A DNA stretch of 64,000 bases from an uncultured Dongia sp. GTDB taxonomy: Bacteria > Pseudomonadota > Alphaproteobacteria > Dongiales > Dongiaceae. The stretch covers positions 62,001-126,000 of the forward strand of contig NZ_CAKZGO010000019.1 in assembly GCF_936916975.1 (NCBI RefSeq), in the 5' to 3' direction. How positions within the stretch are numbered: the first letter of the stretch is position 1; each line of letters begins with the position of its first letter. The position numbers and the translations under genes were made by a program. A model generated the notes under the pieces. That model was not told the DNA's origin. It ran no database searches and saw nothing but the letters and a program-made list of their open reading frames with translations. Shown one piece after another: positions 48,174 to 56,133 of the stretch.

Positions 48174-48611
48174 CAGACCATGGAAGTGAAATAAAAGATA
48201 AGTACCTGTCCTCGGAATCCCTACGAGCGACGTCATCGGCCATTGACGGATCCGCGGTGCTGTTGGCGCGAAATTCCTTCAGCGCGACGGAGCCAATTCC
48301 TGGATCTCAATGGATGCGTTGTCACTGTAGCCCGGAGTCTTGGACGGGCCAGCCGCCGACAACTGATTTCCTGCCAGGACCTGATCGAATGGTCGTGCCG
48401 ATCATCCCAAGATTTCATGGTCACCTTTGCGAGATCACTTTAGGGCAGAAATCTTGGTGATCAACAATGTCTGGACACGCGCAATGAATAACTCTGCGGC
48501 CACCACGATAGTGACGACTATGATTTTCAATTGAAACTCTTAGCAAACTACGTTATCTTGGCATCATAAGATTTGCGCTTGCTCCCATTTTCAGTGAGGG
48601 GTGGCCTCCGG
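48174..48611. other. Non-coding stretch before the cargo operon
   Basis: A 438-bp region. Short overlapping open frames in it have no start signals. The last 80 bases hold the promoter candidate of the cargo operon. Confidence 0.4.
48531..48558 (+). promoter_or_regulatory. Putative promoter of the cargo operon
   Basis: TTGAAA (48531-48536), 16 bases, TTATCT (48553-48558), in an AT-rich stretch about 55 bases before the first cargo gene. Confidence 0.4.
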
Positions 48612-49169
48612 ATGAGTGGCCAAGTCGCCGCCGAAACAAACACAGACATGGCAACCTGCGTTGTATGCAGAAAGCCTATGCCGCCAGGTGCCGCCAAATG
48701 CACTGAATGTGACAGCTATCAGGGCCGACGTAGGCACTTCCTCGAATTGACGGGGCTCGGTGCGGCGCTATTGGCAGTACTGCCACTCTGGGGAAGTGCG
48801 TGGTCACTATACAAGGTGGCCGTTCCAGAAAGTGCCGACGTTTCTCTGGTAATGGATACGTGTACCTCGAATCGGATCTCAGCATTTATTGTCAACAGAG
48901 GCGGGCAGTCAGCCATGATCTCAACACCAACAATTATTCTTGCTGAGAGCAACGATACCCTGAAGATGCGCTTTGAACTTTCTCAGGACGACCGAGTAAG
49001 CGAGGCTGCCGAAATTGAACCTGTATCGCTCACTCCCCCCGAAAGTACCAAATTTCCTACCGCAATGTTGGACGGCACTGCCTGCACATTAAAGCTTACG
49101 TTCGAGATTAGGACGCTGGAGGGTGCGGTGCTACCGATCAGCGGTATCTGTAAATGCCCGGCACAGTAA
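48612..49169 (+). CDS. Cargo protein 1: zinc-ribbon, single-span membrane protein
   Basis: 185 aa from the ATG at 48612; a TTG at 48573 would add 13 residues. Residues about 15-36 are a zinc-ribbon: CVVC...AAKCTEC, four Cys in the CxxC-x9-CxxC layout, on the cytoplasmic side. One membrane helix follows (LTGLGAALLAVLPLWGSAW, about 45-63). The remaining ~120 residues are beta-rich and should be periplasmic, ending in GICKCPAQ with two more Cys besides those in DTCTSNR and GTACTLK. It overlaps the next gene by 16 bp. No family recognised. Confidence 0.7.
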   Translation: MSGQVAAETNTDMATCVVCRKPMPPGAAKCTECDSYQGRRRHFLELTGLGAALLAVLPLWGSAWSLYKVAVPESADVSLVMDTCTSNRISAFIVNRGGQSAMISTPTIILAESNDTLKMRFELSQDDRVSEAAEIEPVSLTPPESTKFPTAMLDGTACTLKLTFEIRTLEGAVLPISGICKCPAQ

Positions 49170-49846
49170 TCAAGCTACGAGCTCTGGCGGCAGTGTTTGC
49201 CGTCTGTCAGTTATTTGCTGAGCAGACACGCGCGCAGGAACCGGTTTTGAAAGCGTCTGTGTGGAAGTATGGTGGTGCGATTTCAGCGCCGAGCCAAGAT
49301 GCAATTGACTCATTTCGATCAATTGTCGCTGATAAGATTTTGATGCTGAGAAGTTCTCTATCCGACACGACTGAAGCAAAGTATCTCGCCTCATTAGCAA
49401 TTGATTTGACCCATCAGAATGAAAACTTGTCAGATCCTCTGGCCGCTTGGCAAACAGAACAAGCACTTCTATTGATGTCAGGCATTCTCGTTTCACCACA
49501 GGCAGGCAGCGGTGCATTCACCGTTGCGTCGACAATTTATATCGGAGATCTAGCTCAGCGATACGGATCGCCGACGCAGAGCAAGAACAGTTTTAGAGTC
49601 GATTTGCCCATATCCTCGGAAGAGCTTGGCACCATTCAGGATACCCATTCTCTCCTCATCATATATGCGCTTACTCTCGATGCACTAAGTACAAACCGAG
49701 ACCACCAGGTCGTGTTTCGCCTGATAGCGATGGCACATAACATTTCCCAGGATTTGCAGCTTCGTGGCCGCTTAAACGGCGACGCAGCACTTATTTCGAA
49801 GGAGATGGCTACAATAGCGCAATCGCTAAGGTACCCGGCACCATGA
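49154..49846 (+). CDS. Cargo protein 2: exported helical protein
   Basis: 230 aa. Signal peptide about residues 1-28 (LRALAAVFAVCQLFAEQTRA, cleavage TRA-Q). The mature ~200 residues are predicted mostly helical from their pattern (AKYLASLAIDLTHQNENLSD; WQTEQALLLMSGILVS; HSLLIIYALTLDALST), without Cys or known catalytic motifs. It starts inside gene 1 and its stop overlaps gene 3 by 4 bp, so expression is coupled. No family recognised; a periplasmic partner of proteins 1 and 3 is the contextual reading. Confidence 0.7.
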   Translation: MPGTVIKLRALAAVFAVCQLFAEQTRAQEPVLKASVWKYGGAISAPSQDAIDSFRSIVADKILMLRSSLSDTTEAKYLASLAIDLTHQNENLSDPLAAWQTEQALLLMSGILVSPQAGSGAFTVASTIYIGDLAQRYGSPTQSKNSFRVDLPISSEELGTIQDTHSLLIIYALTLDALSTNRDHQVVFRLIAMAHNISQDLQLRGRLNGDAALISKEMATIAQSLRYPAP

Positions 49847-50925
49847 AACTAAATCCCTTCATCGCCTTTGTGATGCCGGTATGGGCTTGTCTGCTGCATC
49901 CAGCGAATGTCATGGCGGAAGAGCAAGTACGTGTACTTGTCCCCCCATTTGAGAGTCAGGGCTATCTTGGTGAAAACGTCGCAAATGTTCTTGGATTTCA
50001 GTTACTGGGAACATTGAGCGACGTGGACAAAAATACAAGCGGCGTAATCATATTTGGAACTCAGCCGCTAAAGACATTCAGTGAGGAGTCAGCGATCGAG
50101 CGCGCTTTGAATTTGACCAACCTTGCACATCTCGTGATTTGGGGGAAGGCCTACAGCTTCAGCGACGGCGTTGGCATTCAAGCAAACCTTAGTTTTACAC
50201 CGTTCAGGCTGAAGGACGCGAACAGAAAGCATCGAGAAATATGGACAATCCATGTTCCCAGCGGTGAAAGCATAGTTGAGTTGAAAGTCGACTTGCCGCG
50301 CCAAAGCTATAGCTTTCCCGCAATTTTGCTATCCCCCGAGGCAGTCAGTCAATTCGAGAAAATATTCGAGAAGCTGGTTATTTTTGGCGACCCGGCACTC
50401 ACGAAGCAAGTGGGCACAATGGCCGGCGCATTTCGTGCATATCAATATCTACCAGATAGAGCCGAGATTGAGTCGAATGGTGTTCGTGGCTGGGTGCGAC
50501 TTCCTCTTGGATGGGCTTCGCAATCGGTCGTCAGCAGTTTCTCCGCAGCTTACATAAGGCTGCTTCGCGGAGATTGGCTCGGCGCCGAAATGCTTCTAGA
50601 GAACATTGTTCAGAGTGAGAATCTCAACGCCGAAATACGCATAGATATCAGCTTGCTGCTCGGTTTAACGCGCGAAATGCAGGGTAAGTCTGGCGTCAGT
50701 CAGTTTCTCACCGCAGTAAACGAGAACGAATTTGACGTAAGCGCGATCAAGTATCTTATTATGGGCCGGGTTGCCGACATAATGAGGGCAAGCGAAAAGT
50801 CTGACGCACGCGATGAGGCCTACGGACAGCTGGTCCAAGACCTAGGAGAGTATGCTTTCTTGTTTTCGGGGGATGACGAGTGGTTTCGAGACGTTGGGAC
50901 TGCAGCCTCGCTTCTTAAGCCCTGA
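49843..50925 (+). CDS. Cargo protein 3: exported protein with TolB-N-like start
   Basis: 360 aa. Signal peptide MKLNPFIAFVMPVWACLLHP to about residue 25 (VMA-E). The mature start VRVLVPPFESQGYLGENVAN and LGFQLLGTLSDVD, then IIFGTQPLKTF and LVIWGKAYSFSDGVGIQANL, resembles the TolB N-terminal/CsgG-like alpha-beta fold in which a protein opens with a VLPFE strand. The C-terminal ~170 residues are helical (FSAAYIRLLRGDWLGAEMLL; IDISLLLGLTREMQ) like a short TPR stack. The resemblance is weak and unverified. Confidence 0.7.
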   Translation: MKLNPFIAFVMPVWACLLHPANVMAEEQVRVLVPPFESQGYLGENVANVLGFQLLGTLSDVDKNTSGVIIFGTQPLKTFSEESAIERALNLTNLAHLVIWGKAYSFSDGVGIQANLSFTPFRLKDANRKHREIWTIHVPSGESIVELKVDLPRQSYSFPAILLSPEAVSQFEKIFEKLVIFGDPALTKQVGTMAGAFRAYQYLPDRAEIESNGVRGWVRLPLGWASQSVVSSFSAAYIRLLRGDWLGAEMLLENIVQSENLNAEIRIDISLLLGLTREMQGKSGVSQFLTAVNENEFDVSAIKYLIMGRVADIMRASEKSDARDEAYGQLVQDLGEYAFLFSGDDEWFRDVGTAASLLKP

Positions 50926-50944
50926 TCCATTCCAGGAGTCGGAA

Positions 50945-51322
50945 ATGAAACGCATACTGCTCACTTGTCTTGTACTGATTGTCTTCTTCAAGATCTGCGT
51001 AAACTCTCCAGATGCGCTGGCTGGCGTAACCGAGCCGGAGTTCATTCAAAACTCGACGCCTCAGCTCTTAATGAAAATCCAAGAAGCGCTTAATGAGCAG
51101 GGCTACAACACCGGGCCGATCAACGGAGTATGGGGAGATCGCACAGCAAGGGCGCTTACCGATTTTGTGAGAACGCGGAATCTCTCGCCAGACTCTGAAC
51201 GCAGTCTTACGCCTGAGCTGATAATTAATCTCTGGGGCATTGACCCTGATGCGGACGGCGATGGGTTGATATCGACTGAGGAGAGCCTCCATCTGCTCGA
51301 GACCCTTGGACTGGCACACTAG
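50945..51322 (+). CDS. Cargo protein 4: peptidoglycan-binding protein with EF-hand loop
   Basis: 125 aa. Signal peptide MKRILLTCLVLIVFFKICVN to about residue 26 (ALA-G). Residues about 40-95 fit PG_binding_1: LLMKIQEALNEQGYNTGPIN, GVWGDRTARALTDFVRTRNL. Residues about 100-112, DPDADGDGLISTE, form a canonical EF-hand/dockerin calcium loop with Asp at 1, 3, 5 and Glu at 12. An AGGAG site lies 9 bases before the ATG, 19 bases after gene 3. It probably docks the system on the cell wall in a calcium-dependent way (inference). Confidence 0.75.
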   Translation: MKRILLTCLVLIVFFKICVNSPDALAGVTEPEFIQNSTPQLLMKIQEALNEQGYNTGPINGVWGDRTARALTDFVRTRNLSPDSERSLTPELIINLWGIDPDADGDGLISTEESLHLLETLGLAH

Positions 51323-51592
51323 CGCAGCGCCTTAACTACCGCTCCCTCTGTTGACCACAATCCCCGCCGCGAAATAATCCTCTCCGAACGGAGTGACCGC
51401 TCCACAAAAAAGTAGAGAGCAGATTCTAGCTGCGGCCCGGCGCCTCTTGCGCCGAAGTACTGAGCGAAGCCTTCCAACCATGCAAGCCTAGCTCGACCAC
51501 CTAGCCGGTCTTGTCAAAATCCCTGAAACTACTCGCCTGAACCTGTTTTGCGCCGGTCTCACGCACAAGATTGGTAGTCGACACTGCAGAAG

Positions 51593-51974
51593 TCAGCGCC
51601 CAATTAGGCTCGAGATCAGAGCCAGCCTAAGGATGGTTTCAAGGGTCTTCTTCGGCTCGTCGTCAACTGTCCCGTTGCGGGCGTCATAGCCCCTCATGAA
51701 CAACCCATACATGTCGATATTTTTGAGGGCATCGTAGAGGTCGCCGATGGTAATTTCGATAGTGATCGGTACGTCAACTTTGAGTGCGTGGAAGTCTGCA
51801 TCCGTGAATTGGACCGTGCGGTGGGCGCCGAGGCAAAGATCGATTGCATTGAGAACAGTCGATTATCCACTGTCTCCGGGACCAATCAGGCAATTGATGC
51901 CACTTGACAGAACCCAGGTCAGTTCCGTGATGCTGCGAGCAGTTTGCGATTTCAGTTATACAGATCCTCGGCAT
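51593..51974 (-). pseudogene. OLD-family ATP-dependent endonuclease, broken N-terminal remnant
   Basis: Minus strand from an ATG at 51974: MPRICITEIANC, then one extra T (51938) shifts to RSITELTWVLSSGINCLIGP and GDSG-stop-ST (TAA at 51863-51865), then VLNAIDLCLGAHRTVQFTDADF, VDVPITIEITIGDLYDALK and YGLFMRGYDARNG...DDEPKKTLETILRLAL before TGA at 51593-51595. This is the start of an OLD-type ATPase-nuclease (relatives include Gabija GajA). The stop replaces the Walker A lysine (GPGDSGKST expected). The rest of the ATPase and the Toprim domain are missing. Confidence 0.8.
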
Positions 51975-51996
51975 ACGACCCCGCCACGCAATATCT

Positions 51997-52012
51997 GGGA
52001 CAATTTGGGACA
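51997..52012 (+). repeat. Arm-type repeat, right
   Basis: GGGACAATTTGGGACA, one base different from 47739-47754, 93 bases inside the right attachment repeat. Confidence 0.55.
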
Positions 52013-52105
52013 ACCTGAGAGCATTGGTGTTCATCATGTTGCAGTATATATCTTTGTTATAATTGATATTTTCTGTTCCCTGAGGTGCATTGCGGAACAA
52101 AATAT

Positions 52106-52151
52106 GCTTCCCAAGCTTACGACGAGGGTTCGATTCCCTTCACCCGCTCCA
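52106..52151 (+). repeat. attR: right 46-bp direct repeat
   Basis: Exact copy of 47676-47721; only the 3' part of tRNA-Gly is present, so this is the displaced host tRNA end, not a functional gene. Confidence 0.93.
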
Positions 52152-52362
52152 TTTGCCTTCGATCCGACGGGAGCATCGGCCACATACTTGCCGCTTTTCC
52201 GTCAAACTTCACCCACTAAGGCCCGCTAGATCATTCGCAGCGATAGTCGATATCTCGCGAATGAATTGGGGGGACTTCACGTGAGGGCCCATATCCAGCA
52301 TCTGAGAGAGTCGGAACAGGTTGCCTGCCGTGGCAGCTCCCCTGTCGACCAGGAGATTGGAT

Positions 52363-52689
52363 ATGACGAAACAACATCAATATTTGGAACGGGCGCAGCG
52401 CCACATCGGGATCGTCGATGCCGTCATGCTGATGGTCGTTGCAGCCGGTGCGTACCTGCTCAGCAGCGATTCCGGCGGGGCGTCGGTCGCCTTTGCGAGC
52501 CAGATCCATGCGGCCAGCGCGCCCGCGCACCAGATCTGCAGCGATGAAGAACTGCGGCAAATGCGCTCAGGACCGGAGACTTGCTACATGCCGGCCACCC
52601 CGGACAAGCATGAATTCAGCTTAGCGCCGTCGCTGGGCGGCAAGGGCAGCAGCGTCCACAATGCCGGACGCCAGCCGCCCAGCAATTGA
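52363..52689 (+). CDS. Small single-span membrane protein, CSDEELRQMRSGPETCY family (copy 2)
   Basis: 108 aa from the ATG at 52363, with AGGAG 8 bases upstream. Residues about 18-34 (VDAVMLMVVAAGAYLLS) span the membrane. CSDEELRQMRSGPETCY at residues 59-75 is identical in protein to that of the 16549 gene. Outside the motif the two share only the layout: short polar N-terminus, one helix, linker, motif, Pro/Ser/Asn-rich tail. The gene sits just outside the tRNA-Gly element. Unknown family and role. Confidence 0.78.
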   Translation: MTKQHQYLERAQRHIGIVDAVMLMVVAAGAYLLSSDSGGASVAFASQIHAASAPAHQICSDEELRQMRSGPETCYMPATPDKHEFSLAPSLGGKGSSVHNAGRQPPSN

Positions 52690-52813
52690 TCGCCCAGCAA
52701 TTGATAGCCTAGCAACAGACGACCTGGGCGCCTCACGCTCACGCCGTCATTGCGCCTGCTGATCTGCCGTATTACCGTTCGGCCCTTATTTTTTTCAGGG
52801 CGGAAACTGTTAG

Positions 52814-53719
52814 ATGACGACGAAAAGCGGCACCATTTTGCTTGATGGCGGCATGGGCCGCGAATTGAATCGTATGGGGGCCCCGTTCAAGCAGCCGGAA
52901 TGGTCGGCGCTGGCGCTTCTCGAAGGGCCGGATTTCGTGCGGCAGGCGCATGCCGCCTTCATCAACGCCGGAGCTGAAGTCATCACCACCAATTCCTATG
53001 CGGTGGTGCCATACCATATTGGCGATGCGCGCTTTGCCGCCCGCGGCCAGGAGCTGGCAGATCTCGCCGGCCGCCTCGCACGGCAAGCAGCGATCGAATC
53101 TGGCAAGACGGTCTTGGTTGCAGGATCCCTGCCACCGCTCTTCGGTTCCTACCGGCCGGACCTCTTCAACGCCGCACAGGCGCAGGGCCTGTTGACGCCG
53201 CTCATTGCCGGACTGAAGCCACATGTCGATCTGTGGCTCGCCGAAACGCAGAGCGCTTTGGATGAGGCCCGCGAAGTGGCCAAGGGCCTGAAAGGCGACA
53301 CGAAGCCCTTATGGCTGTCGTTCACGTTGCATGACGAACATCCCGATCCCGCCAATCCGTGTCTCCGCTCCGGCGAGACCGTGGTCGAGGCAGCGAAGCT
53401 CGCCCATGAACTGGGTGCGGCCACCCTGCTGTTCAATTGCAGCCAGCCGGAAGTGATGGGAACCGCCATTGACGTCGCACGTGTGGAGTTGAAGCGGCTC
53501 GGCGCCAACATCAAGGTCGGCTGCTATGCCAACGCCTTCCCAGCCCGGAACGAGGAAGAGGAGGCCAATGGCACGCTGAGCGATATCCGCACGGATCTCG
53601 ATCCCAAGGGCTATCTCGCCTTCGCGCAGGATTGGCAGCAGCGCGGTGCCGACATCATCGGCGGCTGCTGCGGCATCGGGCCGGAGCATATCGCGGCACT
53701 GAAAGAGAAGTTGAACTAG
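52814..53719 (+). CDS. Homocysteine S-methyltransferase family protein
   Basis: 301 aa. The zinc ligands of the family are present: Cys209 in LLFNCSQPE and Cys285/Cys286 in IIGGCCGIGPEHIAAL. The N-terminal ILLDGGMGRELNRMGAPF and the ITTNSYAVVPYHIG block (substrate loop) also match. It transfers a methyl group to homocysteine from a donor such as S-methylmethionine or a betaine; the donor cannot be told from sequence. No ribosome binding site is strong; GGGCGGAAAC precedes the ATG. It converges with the AbgB-like gene, 3 bases apart. Confidence 0.9.
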   Translation: MTTKSGTILLDGGMGRELNRMGAPFKQPEWSALALLEGPDFVRQAHAAFINAGAEVITTNSYAVVPYHIGDARFAARGQELADLAGRLARQAAIESGKTVLVAGSLPPLFGSYRPDLFNAAQAQGLLTPLIAGLKPHVDLWLAETQSALDEAREVAKGLKGDTKPLWLSFTLHDEHPDPANPCLRSGETVVEAAKLAHELGAATLLFNCSQPEVMGTAIDVARVELKRLGANIKVGCYANAFPARNEEEEANGTLSDIRTDLDPKGYLAFAQDWQQRGADIIGGCCGIGPEHIAALKEKLN

Positions 53720-53722
53720 GCG

Positions 53723-55315
53723 TCATTCGTCATCGCGGTAGGGAATGGTCCATTCCTCGCCGCGGGCGGTGGTGATGTATTCGGGCCAGCGGTATTGGTG
53801 CGGCACTTTGAAATCCTTGGGCAGGAGCGGCGCCATCCATTTCGTGCCGCCGATACCACCACCGGTGCGTTCAACGAACTCGTCGGTCGCGGCCTTTAGC
53901 AGGTCGGGTTTCGTGAAGAGGTCAAGCAAGGTGGCGCCGATCGTCTTCGCCGATGTCTGGATCATCGGATCGATGGTGGCCGGAATGCCGCCCAGCGCAT
54001 TGGGGACCCAATCCGGATAGGTATAGCCCTTGAGCGCGGAGAGCATCGGTCGCGCCACGATGAGGCGCACGGTCGGGCAATGCCACGTGTAATCCGGATA
54101 GTCATCCGAGGTCAGGTATTGCTGCCATTCCGGCATCTGCTTCCTCATCAGGCGCTCGCACTCCTGCGGTAAGATGAGTTCTTCCGTCGCCGGCAAAAAC
54201 GGCTTTGCCATGGGGTCGAGGCCGAGATTGCGCTGCATTTCCTGCGCGACCTTGATGGCATCGGGGCCCCATTGCGGCGCACCGACCAGTGCCAGATTGT
54301 CATAGGTCGCTTGCGAGATGACATGGTTGGCAAGGCCCGGGCGACTTTTCGCGACCCAGGTTTTCTGCCATTTGCAGAACGTCGCCATTGCTGCGGCAGC
54401 AGCGTTGTTGTCCATCACATTGCTGATGATCTCCGCCTGTTCGACGGAATCGGTCCGCAGCATGTAGTTGATCTGCGAAATCTGCGGCGTGAGATTGTCC
54501 GCCGTCGCCTGACCCGCAGTCAGGATCGCCTCGTTGAAACTCCAGAGGCCAGTAAAGGGCAGCATGGAGCGGCGCAGGCTCTCATTTAATGAATAGAAGT
54601 GCATCAAGGCATCGTTGGCACCGGGCGCGCGGGCCGCAAGATGGTTCTGCGGGATCGGGCTATATTTGTCCGACGCGATCCAATCCTGCGGCGCCTCGCA
54701 GGTGAAGGTGTAGATGTAATTATAACCGACGCCGCAATGTGTATCCCAGATCGTGGTGTTGACCATGGGCAGCATGTAGGCAGGATGGAACGAGACCGCG
54801 GCGTCGAGATCATCGTAATAGCCCTTGGCAGCGTGGATCGGCTTCGACGCGCGCACTTTCTCCGCCGGTTCGCCGAAGACTTTGAGCGTGCCGGTGATGC
54901 CGAATTTTTCCATGGCAGCTTTGGCAGCCAACGCACCGCCAAAGGCGCTCATGCCGAGCGCCGAATGCGGGTCGGTATGGCCGGGCGCATATTTTGAGAG
55001 ACCTTTGCGCGGCTCTTGGCGTGTGCTCGCCGCCTGGCAATTGCCGGGGACCGCGTCGTATTCGACATAGGTGGCGATGGTGGGGCCGCTTCCGTTCTTC
55101 CAGGTCGCCATGAAGGCTGTCGGCATGCCGCCGGAACCGGCCTCGACCTCGAAACCTAACTCACGCAGCTTGGCGACATACCAGGCGGAGGATTTGTATT
55201 CTCGGAAGGCCGGCTCGGCGAAATGCCAGATGATCTGATGCCAGTCCGAGAGTTCCTGGGCGTGGTCCGCCACCCAATCGAGGACGAATTGCTTCTGGCT
55301 GCTGGCGGTACTCAT
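53723..55315 (-). CDS. M20D amidohydrolase, AbgB-like
   Basis: 530 aa. N-terminal WHFAEPAFREYKSSAWYVAK and PTAFMATWKNGSGPTIATYVEYDAVPG (in two parts) resemble AbgB/M20D dipeptidases; GHTDPHSALGMSAFGGALAA has the metal His, and KVFGEPAEKVRASKPIHAAKG the catalytic Glu region. The C-terminus TIPYRDDE lacks membrane or signal sequence, so it is cytosolic. AbgB hydrolyses p-aminobenzoyl-glutamate; other amide substrates are possible. It follows the 2OG-oxygenase-like gene by 59 bases and pepF further upstream, suggesting one operon. Confidence 0.85.
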   Translation of the reverse strand: MSTASSQKQFVLDWVADHAQELSDWHQIIWHFAEPAFREYKSSAWYVAKLRELGFEVEAGSGGMPTAFMATWKNGSGPTIATYVEYDAVPGNCQAASTRQEPRKGLSKYAPGHTDPHSALGMSAFGGALAAKAAMEKFGITGTLKVFGEPAEKVRASKPIHAAKGYYDDLDAAVSFHPAYMLPMVNTTIWDTHCGVGYNYIYTFTCEAPQDWIASDKYSPIPQNHLAARAPGANDALMHFYSLNESLRRSMLPFTGLWSFNEAILTAGQATADNLTPQISQINYMLRTDSVEQAEIISNVMDNNAAAAAMATFCKWQKTWVAKSRPGLANHVISQATYDNLALVGAPQWGPDAIKVAQEMQRNLGLDPMAKPFLPATEELILPQECERLMRKQMPEWQQYLTSDDYPDYTWHCPTVRLIVARPMLSALKGYTYPDWVPNALGGIPATIDPMIQTSAKTIGATLLDLFTKPDLLKAATDEFVERTGGGIGGTKWMAPLLPKDFKVPHQYRWPEYITTARGEEWTIPYRDDE

Positions 55316-55374
55316 GGAAATCCCCTGGCGAAATCTGCGGCGGCGGGGATGCTAGCGCAGGTCCCGAAATCGAT

Positions 55375-56133
55375 CTACGCCGAACTCTTCTTTTCCGCCG
55401 CATAGAGATACGTCGCCAGCAGTACCCAGCGACGCGCGGATTCTGCTCTGCCGAGCTTCGCCTGGAGCGGTGTCGTATAGTGCCAGAACGGCAGGCGGTA
55501 GACGGTGAGGAAGCCCAGCCCATGCACCGGCACCATTTCGGTGAAATGGCCGCCCTTGGCGTAGACCAGGTATTGGTGATCGACAGTCTTTGACGAAAGG
55601 GAGAGGTGCAGATCGAGATAGCCTTCCGCCGCGCGCTTGTTCTCCGGGTGATGATCGTTATGAGGGCCGGCATAGTCGCCCTGACCGTAGCACAGCACCT
55701 GCTGGCCGCTTTTGCGGTCGAGCTTGCGGCCGGCGAGCTGTTCGGCAAACACCGCGAGGCTTTCCGATTTCAGGAGATCGACGATGCCCAGTTCCTGCGC
55801 GCGCTGGGACGATGCCTCGCGCTTGCGTTCGAGATAGGCGGTCTGGGTGCGCACGGTCTTGGGCAGCCATTCCTCATAGTCGTGCTCCATCTCCCAGATC
55901 GTTTCCGGTGGGATGGGGTCGTTCATTGGCGACAGCAAGGGACGCAGATGTTCTTCAAGCACGCGGCGGAGCGTCTCGGCCTTTGCCTTCGAGACCATGC
56001 CGTCTAGGGCGAGAAAGCGGCGCCTGGGATCAGCCAGAGCGCCGCAGATATCCGCTTTGCCGCCAAGGATTCGGCGGCCGGCGGGCGTGAGCAGATCTTC
56101 GAACTCGCGCGGGATCAGATCCCGCTTGCTCAC
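55375..56133 (-). CDS. Putative 2-oxoglutarate/Fe(II) oxygenase-like protein
   Basis: 252 aa, cytosolic. The second half has the order expected of a prolyl-hydroxylase-like jelly roll: VLCYGQGDYAGPHNDHHPEN with an HxD metal pair (His-Asn-Asp), YLDLHLSLS, VPVHGLGFLTVYRLPFWHYT with a distal His, and the basic RRWVLLATYLY that could hold 2-oxoglutarate. The N-terminal ~120 residues are helical and charged. Its ATG overlaps the pepF stop (ATGA, 56130-56133). Substrate unknown; a peptide or amino-acid side chain is plausible beside a peptidase. The assignment rests on motif order alone. Confidence 0.55.
   Translation of the reverse strand: MSKRDLIPREFEDLLTPAGRRILGGKADICGALADPRRRFLALDGMVSKAKAETLRRVLEEHLRPLLSPMNDPIPPETIWEMEHDYEEWLPKTVRTQTAYLERKREASSQRAQELGIVDLLKSESLAVFAEQLAGRKLDRKSGQQVLCYGQGDYAGPHNDHHPENKRAAEGYLDLHLSLSSKTVDHQYLVYAKGGHFTEMVPVHGLGFLTVYRLPFWHYTTPLQAKLGRAESARRWVLLATYLYAAEKKSSA

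Larger units (their letters stand above)
47676..52151. mobile_element. Decayed integrative element in tRNA-Gly
   Basis: About 4.4 kb bounded by a perfect 46-bp repeat of the tRNA 3' end. Content in order: integrase stub with stops, a gene fragment, a four-gene cargo operon, and a broken OLD-type nuclease on the minus strand. Base composition drops noticeably (more A/T than the flanking core genes). Near-identical 16-base motifs (GGGAYAATTTGGGACA) lie just inside both ends. With no intact integrase it should be immobile by itself. Confidence 0.88.
51975..52362. other. Right end of the element and host spacer
   Basis: Contains the right arm repeat, the right 46-bp attachment repeat and about 210 bp of host DNA before the next small gene. 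No gene is supported; the region 52013-52105 is AT-rich. Confidence 0.5.

Noticed and set aside
51694-51885. Minus-strand 63-codon frame in the nuclease remnant
   Set aside because: It is a different frame from the one that shows OLD-type sequence.
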